Positions 10,742 to 20,775 of a stretch of 64,000 nucleotides of DNA are shown here, in pieces. Made by a program: the position numbers and the translations under genes. Positions within the stretch are counted from its first letter, which is position 1, and every line of letters begins with the position of its first letter. This DNA is from Selaginella moellendorffii (lineage: Eukaryota > Streptophyta > Lycopodiopsida > Selaginellales > Selaginellaceae), in assembly GCF_000143415.4 (NCBI RefSeq), contig NW_003314309.1, positions 1,305,408-1,369,407 on the forward strand, written 5' to 3'. Below the pieces are notes generated by a model. The model worked only from the letters and a program-made list of their open reading frames with translations. It was not told the DNA's origin and searched no databases.

Positions 10742-12322
10742 ACTGCAAGCCTTTGCTCCTCCTCCAGCTGAACCCTGTATGGGGTTCGATCGACAAGGGC
10801 CTTATGCAAGGGTTGGCCGTTCAGCTCAGTCTGCGCACTTTGCAGAGACCTTAAGTGTTTTGCTAGGGACGCAATCATCTTGTTTGCACCCCCGCCACCC
10901 CATAGAGGTACAAAGAAGTTCCCATAGTTCTGGGCACCATGCCCATGAGCGATTATGCCAAACAGAGACACAGGCAGCTACATGGATGAAGAGATTGCCT
11001 TGGGGGCAGGATTGAGTCGAGGTAAGCACGTCTTTTTCTGGTCCATTTTGTCGTGGATGATGCAGAGGTAAGAGTCAGGTCTCTCCATTGAGAGAATCCT
11101 GTTATGATAATATGCAGTCCTGCAGCTTCTCTGCTCGATGTTGTGGTCGAGCCGCCTTCTAACCAACGTCTCTCGCTCTTGAGCGATGCAAGAATTCTTC
11201 GACAAAGCCATTTTGATAGCAGTGCACTCGTCACACTTTGAAAAGCTGGAGTACTTTCCTATACTCACATCCCTGAACCTGTTGCTCCACAATCTACTAA
11301 ATCTAGATTGGCTCAGCTTCCTGTAGCCATTACTCTAGAGTTCCCGATTCACATCTTCCAATATGGCCCCCTTGGTATACATGGAAGGGAGAACTCGTTG
11401 GGTGTCTCGAGTTCCATCTTCCAAGAGGCGGGTTTTATGTGGTTGCTACTCGCTACATGTCTCGACAAACCTTTTGAAGATTGCCTCTCCATATACAACA
11501 TGACCCCTGGTTTTGTGAGTACCGTCGTTCCCATGGACTGCCTATTGAACCCTTTGTTCCTCGAACTCAATTTTGATTCTGTAGAATGTGGTTCGAGGGA
11601 CTCCATAAATGATTCTCCATGCCTTCATGCAGACCAAACCCCTCTGGAAGACCATGCCCCCCACCTGATGTTCTAAAGCATCAATAGATGACCGTAATGC
11701 CTCATACACAAAATTGCGAGCTGCCTTCCAGGACAATGTCTTGTATCTTGCTCTCTCCTCTTCAATAGCATCCCAATCAGCATGTTGACAGCACCTCCTC
11801 TTGCAACAAGCAACTGTCGAGACCATTCGAACCTCCATCGCCATTTTCTGCCTTTTCGGTTCGTTGCTCAGATCCCTTTGGCTGTGCTTTAGGAAGGTGT
11901 ACTTTCTTTTCCCATGAAGAGATGTTCTGTCATCAGTTGTAGTGGTGTTTGATTGTGAATCCTTCACATTCTCAAACACTAAGTGCCTCAATTTCCACCG
12001 CACAATGCTTCCAATAGTCAGACTGTTTTCTTCTGTGTCAACAACCTCTAAAATCGCAACTCCAATATCATCCCAGCCCAATTCTTGATTAGCAACCGCA
12101 TCTCTTGGAACGACAACTGTGGCTAAGCCCTCAGCTACCACCTCCCCCTCGGGGTTGTTTAGAAACACCTTTGCCTGAATCCATGTAGCACGGTTCTTAA
12201 GATCCACGGAGGGAACATGCTTCGCACTTGCGGAGGCCATTCTGAAAGTGCAGAAAAGAAGTTAAGACCATACAAAAAATGATTGGAGAATGGCCTAAAT
12301 CATAGCATACCAAACAACGTCA

Positions 12323-12344
12323 ATAGCATGAGGCCACATGCCAT
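12323..12344. repeat. 22-bp palindrome family copy
   Basis: Arms ATAGCATGAGG and CCACATGCCAT, about 80 bp upstream of the minus-gene ATG. Confidence 0.85.
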
Positions 12345-12392
12345 TATTCAAACATGCTATTGACACCCACGTGAAATTTCGCATTCACAAAA

Positions 12393-12414
12393 TTGGCATG
12401 AGCCCTCATGCCAT
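12393..12414. repeat. 22-bp palindrome family copy
   Basis: TTGGCATGAGC and CCTCATGCCAT; in the upstream region of the minus gene. Confidence 0.8.
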
Positions 12415-12490
12415 CTTGATATACACATAGCTGCAGGCAAGTAAAAACATACATGACAATACGCTAGCCATGAAATTGCAAGGGCCCAAG

Positions 12491-12512
12491 ATGGCATGTG
12501 GCCTCATGCCAT
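12491..12512. repeat. 22-bp palindrome family copy
   Basis: Arms ATGGCATGTGG and CCTCATGCCAT, with one mismatched pair. Confidence 0.9.
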
Positions 12513-12604
12513 TTCTAAATGTGGTCCTAAGCCATTCCATGGTGAACATACCAGGAAGCACAAGTGCCGAATATCAAGAGGAAGCGGTAGCCACACCAAA
12601 GACA

Positions 12605-12735
12605 GTGCCGCTCGCAACACCGCAACTACTCGTAGCGCCGCTCGCAACACCGCAACTGCTCGTAGCGCCGCTCACACAAACTGCCACTCGCATAAACTGC
12701 CGCTCGCAATGGCGCTCGCAATGTCGCAACCGCTC
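12605..12735. repeat. 30-bp tandem repeat, about 2-4 units, GCTCGCA-rich
   Basis: The unit CGCCGCTCGCAACACCGCAA followed by CTRCTCGTAG is repeated and then decays into shorter GCTCGCA-type pieces. A related CGCTCGCAT-rich stretch lies at 15060-15235, on the plus-gene side of the divergent spacer. Confidence 0.8.
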
Positions 12736-12862
12736 GTAGACGCATAAACCACAGCTCACAACACCGCTTACACAAGCAACGCTCACTGCGCTCAGCGGAA
12801 TTAAGAACACGGCGCACAAAAATGATAGACCTAGGAATGAGTTCGAGAATTCAAAAATAACA

Positions 12863-13920
12863 CACGCTTGAACGTCACATCAAATCCTCTGACAAACCAG
12901 ATCTTATGATTCCTCTGACAAATTTCAAACTAAGTAGCTTCTAGACTTTGCTGTCGGAGGTTGAACTTTGTCACATCATGTCCTTGCCTCGATCCAGCTG
13001 TGCCATGTCAGTGATTCGAACTTTGCCATGCCATGTCAACGATCCGCGCCAAGATTATTCGCCGTGTAAAGGAATAATTATGCTGTGTGTGTACGTCCAT
13101 TTATGGCAATATAAGGCCACACGCCATTCAAAGAATAATGCTAGTCGAGCATTTTTGGGTTCAAAATTGCATGAGCCCACACGCTATAAAGTTTACTTGT
13201 ACCAAAAATAGAAACAGCTTTATTTACTTGGGAATTTAAGTGGTTGAGGCATTTTTAAACTTACAAACACATGCCCTACTTACATTCCTTTGGTTGCTTA
13301 AAATTCAAAAATATTATAAACCTTTCTTTTTGCATTTTCAATGTTTTCAATTATGGTTTTTGATTTTCGCAGGACCAGCCTAGTAATCTATTTGCATCCC
13401 ATCATGTTTATAGCTAGCTTTCGTTTGTCCCCTTCGCTAGCCTGAGATACATCTACTCGGCATTTGCCTCTTACAGCATTTGCCCAGAAAGGGCATCTTT
13501 CTTCACGCAGCATTTGCCACATGTTTAGGGTTTAGGGTTTAGGGTTTAGCAATTCAGTAGCTTGATAAACATGCAAATACAGAACTTGATGCAAAATCCT
13601 TTGATATGTCACAATGCCTTTAGGACCATAAATACATTTCAATAGAGAGGGTCCTTTCATTTCATAACTCCTTACATAGATCTTGGTGAAACCAGAGTTA
13701 GTGAAGTTAGTTTCTTGTGATCCCGCATCTGATTGTGATGTCCCTTTGCAGTGTCGATGGAAAGGTCAATGCACACCAAACTGTAAAATCTTGGAGCAAA
13801 ATAACGGTCGGATCTATGGCAAATGCCCCTGAAACATTGTAAGGCTCGTGTGGTCTCATGTGGTGTCCGATCGAGATGCTTCTTTGCAGGGTCATCAAGA
13901 AAGACACTGTATACCATTCT
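12863..13920 (+). repeat. Direct duplication, copy A (with 386 extra bp)
   Basis: Segments 12863-13069 and 13456-13920 are each repeated at 14116-14322 and 14326-14772 with few differences. The stretch 13070-13455 is absent from copy B; it contains two diverged palindromes. No gene; short open frames here are unsupported. Confidence 0.85.
13524..13549 (+). repeat. Interstitial telomeric repeat (TTTAGGG)3
   Basis: Three complete TTTAGGG units plus TTTAG, in copy A of the duplication. It is the plant telomere unit but short and internal. Confidence 0.95.
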
Positions 13921-14022
13921 GTAAAATCTAGTTGCGATCTAACGGTTGGATCTCCAGAAAACTCAAAAAAATCTCGCGCGTGTCAGAATATTCTAGGAAT
14001 ATACTCCTATGTGCCCCTGAAA

Positions 14023-14044
14023 ATGGCATGCGGCCCCACGCCAT
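14023..14044. repeat. 22-bp palindrome family copy
   Basis: Arms ATGGCATGCGG and CCCCACGCCAT, between the two duplicated segments. Two diverged relatives are at 13166-13185 and 14102-14118. Confidence 0.85.
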
Positions 14045-14115
14045 TCAAGAGATAACGCCAAATGACGCCGAGCATTTTTTGGTGCATTTTTTGGGATCAA
14101 AATTGCATGGGCCCA

Positions 14116-14772
14116 CACGTTTGAACGTCACATCAAATCCTCTGACAAACCAGATCTTATAATTCCTCTGACAAATTTCAAACTGAGTAGCTTCTAGACT
14201 TTGCTGTCGGACGTTGAACTTTGTCACATCATGTCCTTGCCTCGATCCAGCTGTGTCATGTCAGTGATTCGAACTTTGCCATGCCATGTCAGCGATCCGC
14301 GCCAAGATTATTCGCCGTGTAACTGCTCGGCATCTGCCTCTTACAGCATTTGCCCAGAAAGGGCATCTTTCTTCATGTAGCATTTGCCACATGTTTAGGG
14401 TTTAGGGTTTAGCAATTCAATAGCTTGATAAACATGCAAATACAGAACTTGATGCAAAATCCTTTGATATGTCAGGACCATAAACACATTTCAATAGAGA
14501 GGGTCCTTTCATTTCATAACTCCTTACGTAGATCTTGGTGAAACCAGAGTTAGTGAAGTTGGTTTCTTATGATCCCGCATCTGATTGTGATGTCCCTTTG
14601 CAGTGTCGATAGAAAGGTCAATGTACACCAAACTGTAGAATCTTGGAGCAAAATAACGGTCAGATCTATGGCAAATGCCCCTGAAACATTGTAAGGCTCG
14701 TGTGGTCTCATGTGGTGTCCGATCGAGATGCTTCTTTGCAGGGTCATCAAGAAGGACATTGTATACCATTCT
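14116..14772 (+). repeat. Direct duplication, copy B
   Basis: Second copy of the 12863-13920 segment, lacking the 386-bp interior. It includes a shortened telomeric tract. Confidence 0.85.
14394..14412 (+). repeat. Interstitial telomeric repeat (TTTAGGG)2
   Basis: Two complete units plus TTTAG at the position equivalent to 13524-13549. Copy B has one unit fewer, so the tract length changed after duplication. Confidence 0.95.
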
Positions 14773-15440
14773 TTATTTAGCTGAACATCTGGCATTTTTG
14801 GAAATACAAGATGCTTTGGAATATCCAATCATGCATGGTATAAATATAGCGAGGGTATTAAATGATATCCCAATCATGATCTTTCTTTTGGATTTCGCGT
14901 GCATGCAGTCCGAGGAATGATGACGTTGTGGATTTCTTTTGGATTTCACGTGCATGCATGCGCGCGGCGATCCAGAAATTAATGGTGGCGCCCAAGTCCG
15001 AGGAATGATGACGTTGCGGGATTACCAACCGTCGTGACATTTCGCGCATGTGAGGTTAGGTTTTGCATCGTACTCGCGCTCGCACACTCGCGCTCGCATC
15101 GCGCTCCCACTCATGATCACGCTCACATTCGCGCTCATCTACCTTCTCTACAGGTTTCTCGTGTGCATCGGCGTCCACTCGCGCTTGCATCACACTCGCG
15201 CTCGCATCGCGCTCGTGTGGATCGGCGTCCACTTCAAGACACACCCAGTTTGTAACTTCGCCGCCAACTCCGCCGCCCACTCCGCCACCCACACGCAGCC
15301 CACTTGGCGTCCCGGGAGATTTCAGCGCCACTCTCCAACTGTAAGTGGCAGAGTAGCCTTGCTGCTACGATCCGCTGCACACACAGTGCACATTCGCCAG
15401 CGAGTCTGGCCTCGATTGTCACGCCTCCATTCGGCTTCAA
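14773..15440 (+). promoter_or_regulatory. Spacer upstream of the plus gene, with CGCTCGCA-rich leader
   Basis: No gene. From 15060 to 15235 the sequence is GC-rich with repeated CGCGCTCGCAT and CACTCGCGCT pieces, then CCGCC-rich pieces near 15255-15300. This may be the 5' leader or core promoter of the gene whose proposed ATG is at 15441. No TATA element is convincing. An exact GTCCGAGGAATGATGACGTT direct repeat (at 14908 and 14996) also occurs here. Confidence 0.35.
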
Positions 15441-15468
15441 ATGGTAAGTCTTTTAGGCCAAGTAGAAA

Positions 15469-15490
15469 ATGGCATGAGGCCACATGCCAT
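15469..15490. repeat. 22-bp palindrome family copy in intron 1
   Basis: Arms ATGGCATGAGG and CCACATGCCAT, ten of eleven pairs matching, followed by TCAG. Confidence 0.92.
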
Positions 15491-15545
15491 TCAGTAGCAA
15501 CATTGGCATGCACCGATTGGGCTCTCGAGTGCAGTCCGGTTACAG

Positions 15546-15567
15546 ATGGCGTGTAGCCTCACGCCAT
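15546..15567. repeat. 22-bp palindrome family copy in intron 1
   Basis: Arms ATGGCGTGTAG and CCTCACGCCAT, followed by CTTAG. Confidence 0.9.
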
Positions 15568-15605
15568 CTTAGGATGCAGCCTCAAGACATCTGATGCAGT
15601 GGTGA

Positions 15606-15627
15606 ATGGCGTGTGGCCTCACGTTAT
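15606..15627. repeat. 22-bp palindrome family copy in intron 1
   Basis: Arms ATGGCGTGTGG and CCTCACGTTAT, followed by TTCCAG. Confidence 0.88.
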
Positions 15628-16861
15628 TTCCAGCTGCTAGCTTTTCATCTGTCAGCTCTAATTGTTGTGCATTTCTGAACAGGCGAGGAATTGCGTTCTT
15701 CTTCCAGCCACTATCAATGTGGATGCAGAGAAGGGGGAGGAGCTCACCAGTTGGACTTTCGGGATGGAAGGCGAGGATCTGAGGCTGTACAACACAGATG
15801 GTGGGAGAAAAGAATGCATGGGGATCCTCATCCAAGTGACAGACACTCCATGCAGTTCCATGCAAGAATATGGACTGGCACTTGTGGTAGAAACAGCGTC
15901 CGCCTTCAAGATCCACCTTGCACATCCTAGTGGCTTCCCGGAGGGGGGCAGCGGCTATGAGGAATTCCTAGAGGGAGCTAGGGAGAGGTTGTCCAGGAGG
16001 CCCACAATTTCAAAGACGCTGCGGGTCTATGAAGATCACATGGAATCCACGGACCTCACCTACGGCGATGTTCAAAAACTATATTCCAACATTGAGCCGT
16101 TGAGAGTGCCTCCAGTTCGCGAAGCGAAGGGGAAGGGGGTCGATCTGGAAACTACCCCGAAGCAGAAAAGGGTGGTCAAGCTCAAGCCGACGTCCGACTC
16201 TCCTGCTCCAAAAAAGAAGCTACTCGGTGATGCCATTGCCTCGGGTTCGAACACTACACCCACCAAAAAGAAGAGCTGCAAAGAGCAGAAAGAGCAAGAA
16301 GAGGCAGCAAAAATCGTCGCAGATAATAGTACTTGTTACTATTCCAACAAAGTATATACAATCGACGTGAGCCGTATCGACATCCAAAGAAAATACAACC
16401 ACAGGCTAGTATCTGATGAGTGGGTGGAGAAACTGAAGCAGAAGATGCTGGCAAGTCCAATAACACCCGACATCGCAGACGTGATCCCCTACTACCGAAC
16501 AATGAAGGGCGAGACGAGGTTTCCAGACTTGATCAATAGGAAGGTGTTGGACGATCAGAACATCCGGTTCTATGCCGTCTTCGGGCAGCATTCTAGCTTG
16601 GCGATGCAAGAGATAGTTGTGGATATTATTGTGGGCGAGGAGGTGAAGAAAGTCTTCAAGACAAGAGTTGTCCGCCTGATAAAAGGCAACTTGCCCCTCC
16701 GATCTATCATATACATCTCCCACGTGCAGAATGTCAAGCAAGAAACGTGCTACAAATCGGGTCTGCATGAGACATTGGCACGAACACGGAAGCTCTGGGT
16801 TCAACTAAAGAAGCCACAAAAACCAGGACAAGGACGTGCACTAGCAACTAGCGCCTGGCAG

Positions 16862-16915
16862 GTAAGCCTCGTTGCATGTGGCATAGCATGTGGCCTCACG
16901 CCATTTCCATTGCAG
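16862..16915 (+). other. 54-nt optional intron made mainly of the palindrome
   Basis: CAG|GTAAGC at the 5' end and TTCCATTGCAG at the 3' end; the palindrome at 16883-16904 fills the middle. The length is 18 codons with no stop, so splicing and retention both keep the frame. Confidence 0.7.
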
Positions 16916-18376
16916 GAATTCTCGAGTCTTCTCTCGAAAACACTGGGGGTCAATGACACACTCAGCATCCATAACATTCTACTCGCGACAAAAGTTGTTT
17001 TTGACAAATGGGTAGATGTGCTGAGGAGGTACCATGACGGGGAGTTGCTAAACTCAATGGGTGTGGAGGACGGCCGAAAGCCCAATGATTTGAAGCTCAA
17101 CGCCTTGCGTTTCTCGCGGTCTCTAGACGATGACGACCTTCTGACAGTGGCTAATGCTCTTCTACGTGGTGAGGTAGTCTTCAACAAGACCAAAATGACT
17201 CCCGGCCATATTGTGACATACGAGGACTTGTGCACGACTCTGAGAGCTCGTGCGCTATTGAAGGATTGGATCTTCGAGCAAGTGGCTGTGGAGAGGGTGA
17301 GCATCGACACCACGCAAGAGATGATGGAAGAGCTGGAGTTGTCAAATGAAGACATCGACGAGTACGTGAAGGGGGCCCCCAAGTTCATCGATCTGCTGCG
17401 GGATGCCACGAAAAGTAAAGCTGAGAAGTTGGATCAGTATCCAAATTTCATTAAGAGGGATGTCGACTGCCGGCTTCAGAAATAGCTCGACCCCGCAGCA
17501 GAGGCCTATCGAGAACCTTACCGGGTATACGTGAATTCGGATGAGGATCAAAGGTGGAGGAGCATCGTTTCCCGCGGAGATGAGCAGGTCAAGAACATCT
17601 TTTGTGTGATGGACTTCACAAACGAGGAGATCACTTATGCAGACGAAGTCAGCTCCATCATTGACTTAATGGTGGGACTTGCATAGGTGGAATCTTCAGT
17701 CCACTATATGATCTACGACTCCGAATCCTATCACAAGTTCTGGAAAGCCTTGAACGAAGTGAAGGCTTGGTTGAAAGGCAAGGAGATGCGGGAGATCCAT
17801 GGGATAATGGCTAAGAAGAAGATACCGACGAATGTCCGCATCTTCACACTCGCCCTTGTTATTGGTCCTGCAGCAGAGTGGGACTGGAGTGACTTCCCAG
17901 CTTCGTTCGACAAGGCCGATCGAATTGATCTGAGGGAGGTCAATTTACCCGTGCCTGAGGAACTGAAGACGGCTATGGAGCTTTCGAATCCAGAGAAAGC
18001 TCCAGGTGCAGCATGGGAAATGCTCAGCTGGGTCTTCAACGCAATAGCGGGTGGGTCACCTGCTTCCAACTCCAAGGGCAAATGCGTTGTCGAGTACAAC
18101 TGCGGCGGACTATTCTTTCGAGCCGCACTACTCAAGGGTGTCCCGTGTGTTGTGGTGACAAACTCCATTGAAGAGGTGACTTCAATGGAGCATATAATTA
18201 CAGTTGCCAAAGAAAAACAGTATCTTCTCTGCGAACCTGGTGAGTACGCACTTTAAGTTTAAATGTTATCTCACAAGCTCTGTATGCAGGAGCGTGGCCA
18301 CCCCCAGATGCTGAAACGGCGTTAACAGCTACTGTTGAAGATACCCATGTTGGGCCGAGCTCACAACCTGCACAAG

Positions 18377-18414
18377 GTAAGGTCACGTAAGGCCTCACGC
18401 CATTTTGATTATAG
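18377..18414 (+). other. 38-nt phase-1 intron with palindrome
   Basis: GTAAGG...TTATAG. A diverged palindrome (18381-18402) takes up most of it. Confidence 0.75.
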
Positions 18415-18504
18415 ATCGTTCTGAATATTCAGACACGAGGACTGAAAATCGCACTGGTGGCGCGTCGAAGAAGGACAAACAGACAAACAATAGGAAAAAA
18501 GGAG

Positions 18505-18553
18505 GTACAAATTATATTTGCAATGGCGTGTGGTCTCATGCCATTCCTTGCAG
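18505..18553 (+). other. 49-nt phase-1 intron with palindrome
   Basis: GTACAA...CCTTGCAG; the palindrome at 18523-18544 ends nine bases before the exon. Confidence 0.8.
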
Positions 18554-18679
18554 GAGACACTTCTTCAAAGGCAAAACAGGCAAGCACCAGCCAAGCTCAA
18601 ACTGACAGTGGTCATAAAAAGTGAAAGCACGTTGGACAGTCATCGGGATCAGAGGCGTTTGAAAAGGAAGAAGGGCAAC

Positions 18680-18739
18680 GTAAAGATGATAGGTAATGCC
18701 TCGCGGTTATGGCATGTGTGCTCATGCCATTCATTGCAG
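18680..18739 (+). other. 60-nt phase-1 intron with palindrome
   Basis: GTAAAG...CATTGCAG; the palindrome at 18709-18730 ends nine bases before the exon. The GT at 18680 is chosen because it keeps the frame; the GTAATG site downstream would not. Confidence 0.75.
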
Positions 18740-19944
18740 ATCAAGGGCTGAGTGAAAGCAGCCAGTCACCACCTCCTGACTCAGATTCCTATGGCGGACT
18801 CCCCTTCCCCAATCTCAATGGAGAGGTACAATGGATGAGGGATGCTTTTCAAGTCAGGGCCACGTTTTTCTCATCTCGTCGTCTTCGAAGGGTGCAAGAA
18901 CGTGTAGAAACCATGTTAAGAGAGTCGGGTGAGGATACGGTCCTAGGTCACGCACTAAAACAGGCTATGGATGTCTTGTATTTTGAGATGGAGACTCGGC
19001 CAGATGATTTTCCCAAGATGGTCCTAGAAGAACAAGCCATCCAGCCTAAGCAGCCTATGGAAGAAATGCAGGAGGGGGATGAAGAGCCAGAGAAAGATAA
19101 TGAGCAGGAAGAGCAGAAGGACGAAGAGGAGGACAAAGAAGAGGAGGACGAAGAAGAGGAGGATGAAGAGGACTTGGATGGTCCTCACAATGGTGACGAT
19201 CACAATAACGATGACGACGATGATGACGACGATGGCCAGCCTGAGGTGGCCAAAGAGCAGCGGAGGAAGGTCATACAAGACAAACCATCAGGTAAATAAT
19301 AGTACATCCATTCCTAACCTTTTACCATTTCTAACATTGTCCATGTAGGTCGCAGAGCAAATGGTAAGTAGAGATTATTCAGTTGAATTAAGATACAAAC
19401 TCTAGCCTTTAGTGTCGAGGAAGGATAGTGCCAAGCAAGGGTCGAAACGTATGTCCAATCCTTCAGAATCAGCAGTGCGCCCAAGTGATATTGGTCCTAG
19501 TTCCTCAATAGCAGTTGATGGTAAATACAGTATAGTCGATTCAATGTGCTAATGAGTTTGTTTTTAGTAGCACGGGAGGATACCATCTCAATCGAAGGTA
19601 GATATTTGGACATGCATATGGATCCGCCAGTGGACTCTACTTGCCTGCAAGAGTCATTAGAGCTGGTGGAGGCTACTATCCATATCAACGCCAAGCAAGC
19701 TGACCACGCTCCACTTGATGCTGCCCATACCACTGAGTCAATCTTGTCCACGTATCCAACTGACGGTGACCAGGCGCCATTGGACCCGCATGAGGCCGCC
19801 CCAGCCGCCGAGCCAGTCGTATCCTCATTTCCAACGAACTCAACGTGTGCCCAATCGTCTAACTACGCGCCATTGGAACCTCCCTACACCGCCCCTGCTG
19901 CCTGTTCGGTCATGTCCACTTTGCCAACGGAGGCACCAGCTGAA

Positions 19945-19966
19945 ATGGCGTGTGATCACACGCCAT
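19945..19966. repeat. Perfect 22-bp palindrome inside a coding exon
   Basis: Arms ATGGCGTGTGA and TCACACGCCAT pair at all 11 positions. It is read in frame as part of AEMACDHTPSEP. Confidence 0.95.
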
Positions 19967-20019
19967 CGGAACCACCCCATGCCACTGTTGAGCCAGTTGT
20001 ACCAGAGTCTACAGCTGAA

Positions 20020-20041
20020 ATGGCATGTGCCCACACGCCAT
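20020..20041. repeat. 22-bp palindrome inside the same coding exon
   Basis: Arms ATGGCATGTGC and CCACACGCCAT, in frame as AEMACAHTPSDA, so the peptide nearly repeats that of the copy at 19945. Confidence 0.92.
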
Positions 20042-20217
20042 CGGATGCGATTGACCCCACATTGCAGAGGAGAGTATTTCCGCCCTTCACGTTTCCTCGA
20101 CCAAAACCCTCTCAACGACCATCGGGAGCACCATTCGCTAATATTGTAGATGGTAAAATTGACTTGTACCATTTTTTATGCTGACACATTTCATTTCAGA
20201 GTCACGGCAAAGGTATT

Positions 20218-20775
20218 GTATCGTTTTTGATCTGAACGGTGTCCTTTTCTCCCATGAGCGTGGCTCGTCCTCGAATGTCACTGCACCCTCCAAAGCCTAC
20301 GGTCGCAAGTTGGTCAAAAGAGACAGATTCACATTAATCACACAGGAGAAACTGCGGGATCTAATAATGACCATGCGACACTTAAAACAGAGGGCCGGGT
20401 TCAATTTGCAATTGGGAGTTTGGACATCCATGATGCGCCACAATACATTAACGTTGCTACAGATGATGCACGATCAGATGCGAGTAATATTACCATTTGA
20501 CTTTCTCCTAACGCAGGAGGATTGCTTGACTATGGTCCATGTGAGGGGTAGCAAGCCCATCTTTGTCAAGCCAGAGGCTGTAGTGATGAACCGGACTGCT
20601 AGGTCAAGTGAAATCCTCATCATCGATGACTCGCCGATTAAAACTGCAGCGAACACGCACACATATGCAGTGCACCCCATCTCTTGCAGTATGGAAACTA
20701 GGGAGAAGAAACCGTATGTTCTGGGGGACCTTGCAAAACGGCTTAGAGCAATGGTGATAGAGAACCGGCTAGTCC
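20218..20775 (+). other. FCP1/NIF-type HAD phosphatase domain of the plus gene
   Basis: The four HAD motifs appear in order: FDLNGVLFSHE (motif I, nucleophile Asp first; the usual second Asp is Asn), LGVWTSM (motif II), KPIFVKP (motif III lysine) and ILIIDDSPIKTAANT (motif IV DD). The layout resembles plant FCP1-homology proteins, many of which also read DLNG. Family members dephosphorylate Ser/Thr in proteins such as the RNA polymerase II tail. With Asn replacing the acid/base Asp, activity is doubtful. The last exon is open and undamaged. Confidence 0.8.

Larger units (their letters stand above)
9343..12240 (-). pseudogene. Large uncharacterised protein with HTH-like, zinc-binding and HGHG/GHTH blocks (possible nuclease/transposase), broken
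   Basis: Seen: the ATG at 12240 opens a frame that stays in the same register to 9895 but is cut by four in-frame TAG codons (11542-44, 11446-48, 11335-37, 10978-80). The register then changes near 9900, another TAG follows at 9570-72, and a 52-nt GT-AG intron (9379-9430) joins CAAG to a short acidic end (EQSESESEEA, TGA at 9343). Blocks in order: CCKRRCC cysteine cluster, an HTH-like RIIYGVPRTTFYRI, KCDECTA, CIIHDKMDQKKTCLP, GIIAHGHG, WGGGGANKMI, LLLQTNNAGSENKN, and FLMVGHTHEDVDAMF. From memory, such blocks mark a large family common in bryophytes, lycophytes and oomycetes (DUF7869-type). Inference: three acidic motifs could form an RNase H-like/DDE site, but the middle one reads NN where DN is usual. 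It may be dead, or its TAG codons may be read through. Intact relatives would decide. Confidence 0.6.

Noticed and set aside
9570-11544. Alternative genetic code with TAG as Gln
   Set aside because: Nearby genes such as KATNIP and the coiled-coil gene end with TAG, so TAG is a normal stop in this genome.
13524-14412. Telomere end or new chromosome terminus
   Set aside because: Only two or three TTTAGGG units inside continuous sequence; they are internal and duplicated.
15050-15556. Plus ORF upstream of the phosphatase gene (168 aa)
   Set aside because: It is Arg/His/Ala-rich from CGCTCGCA repeats and crosses a good splice donor (15444); more likely leader sequence.
16400-16640. ParB-like nuclease domain in the N-terminal half of the phosphatase gene
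   Set aside because: A phrase such as FYAVFGQHSSLAMQEI is only vaguely like the ParB GxHR box; no other motif supports it.
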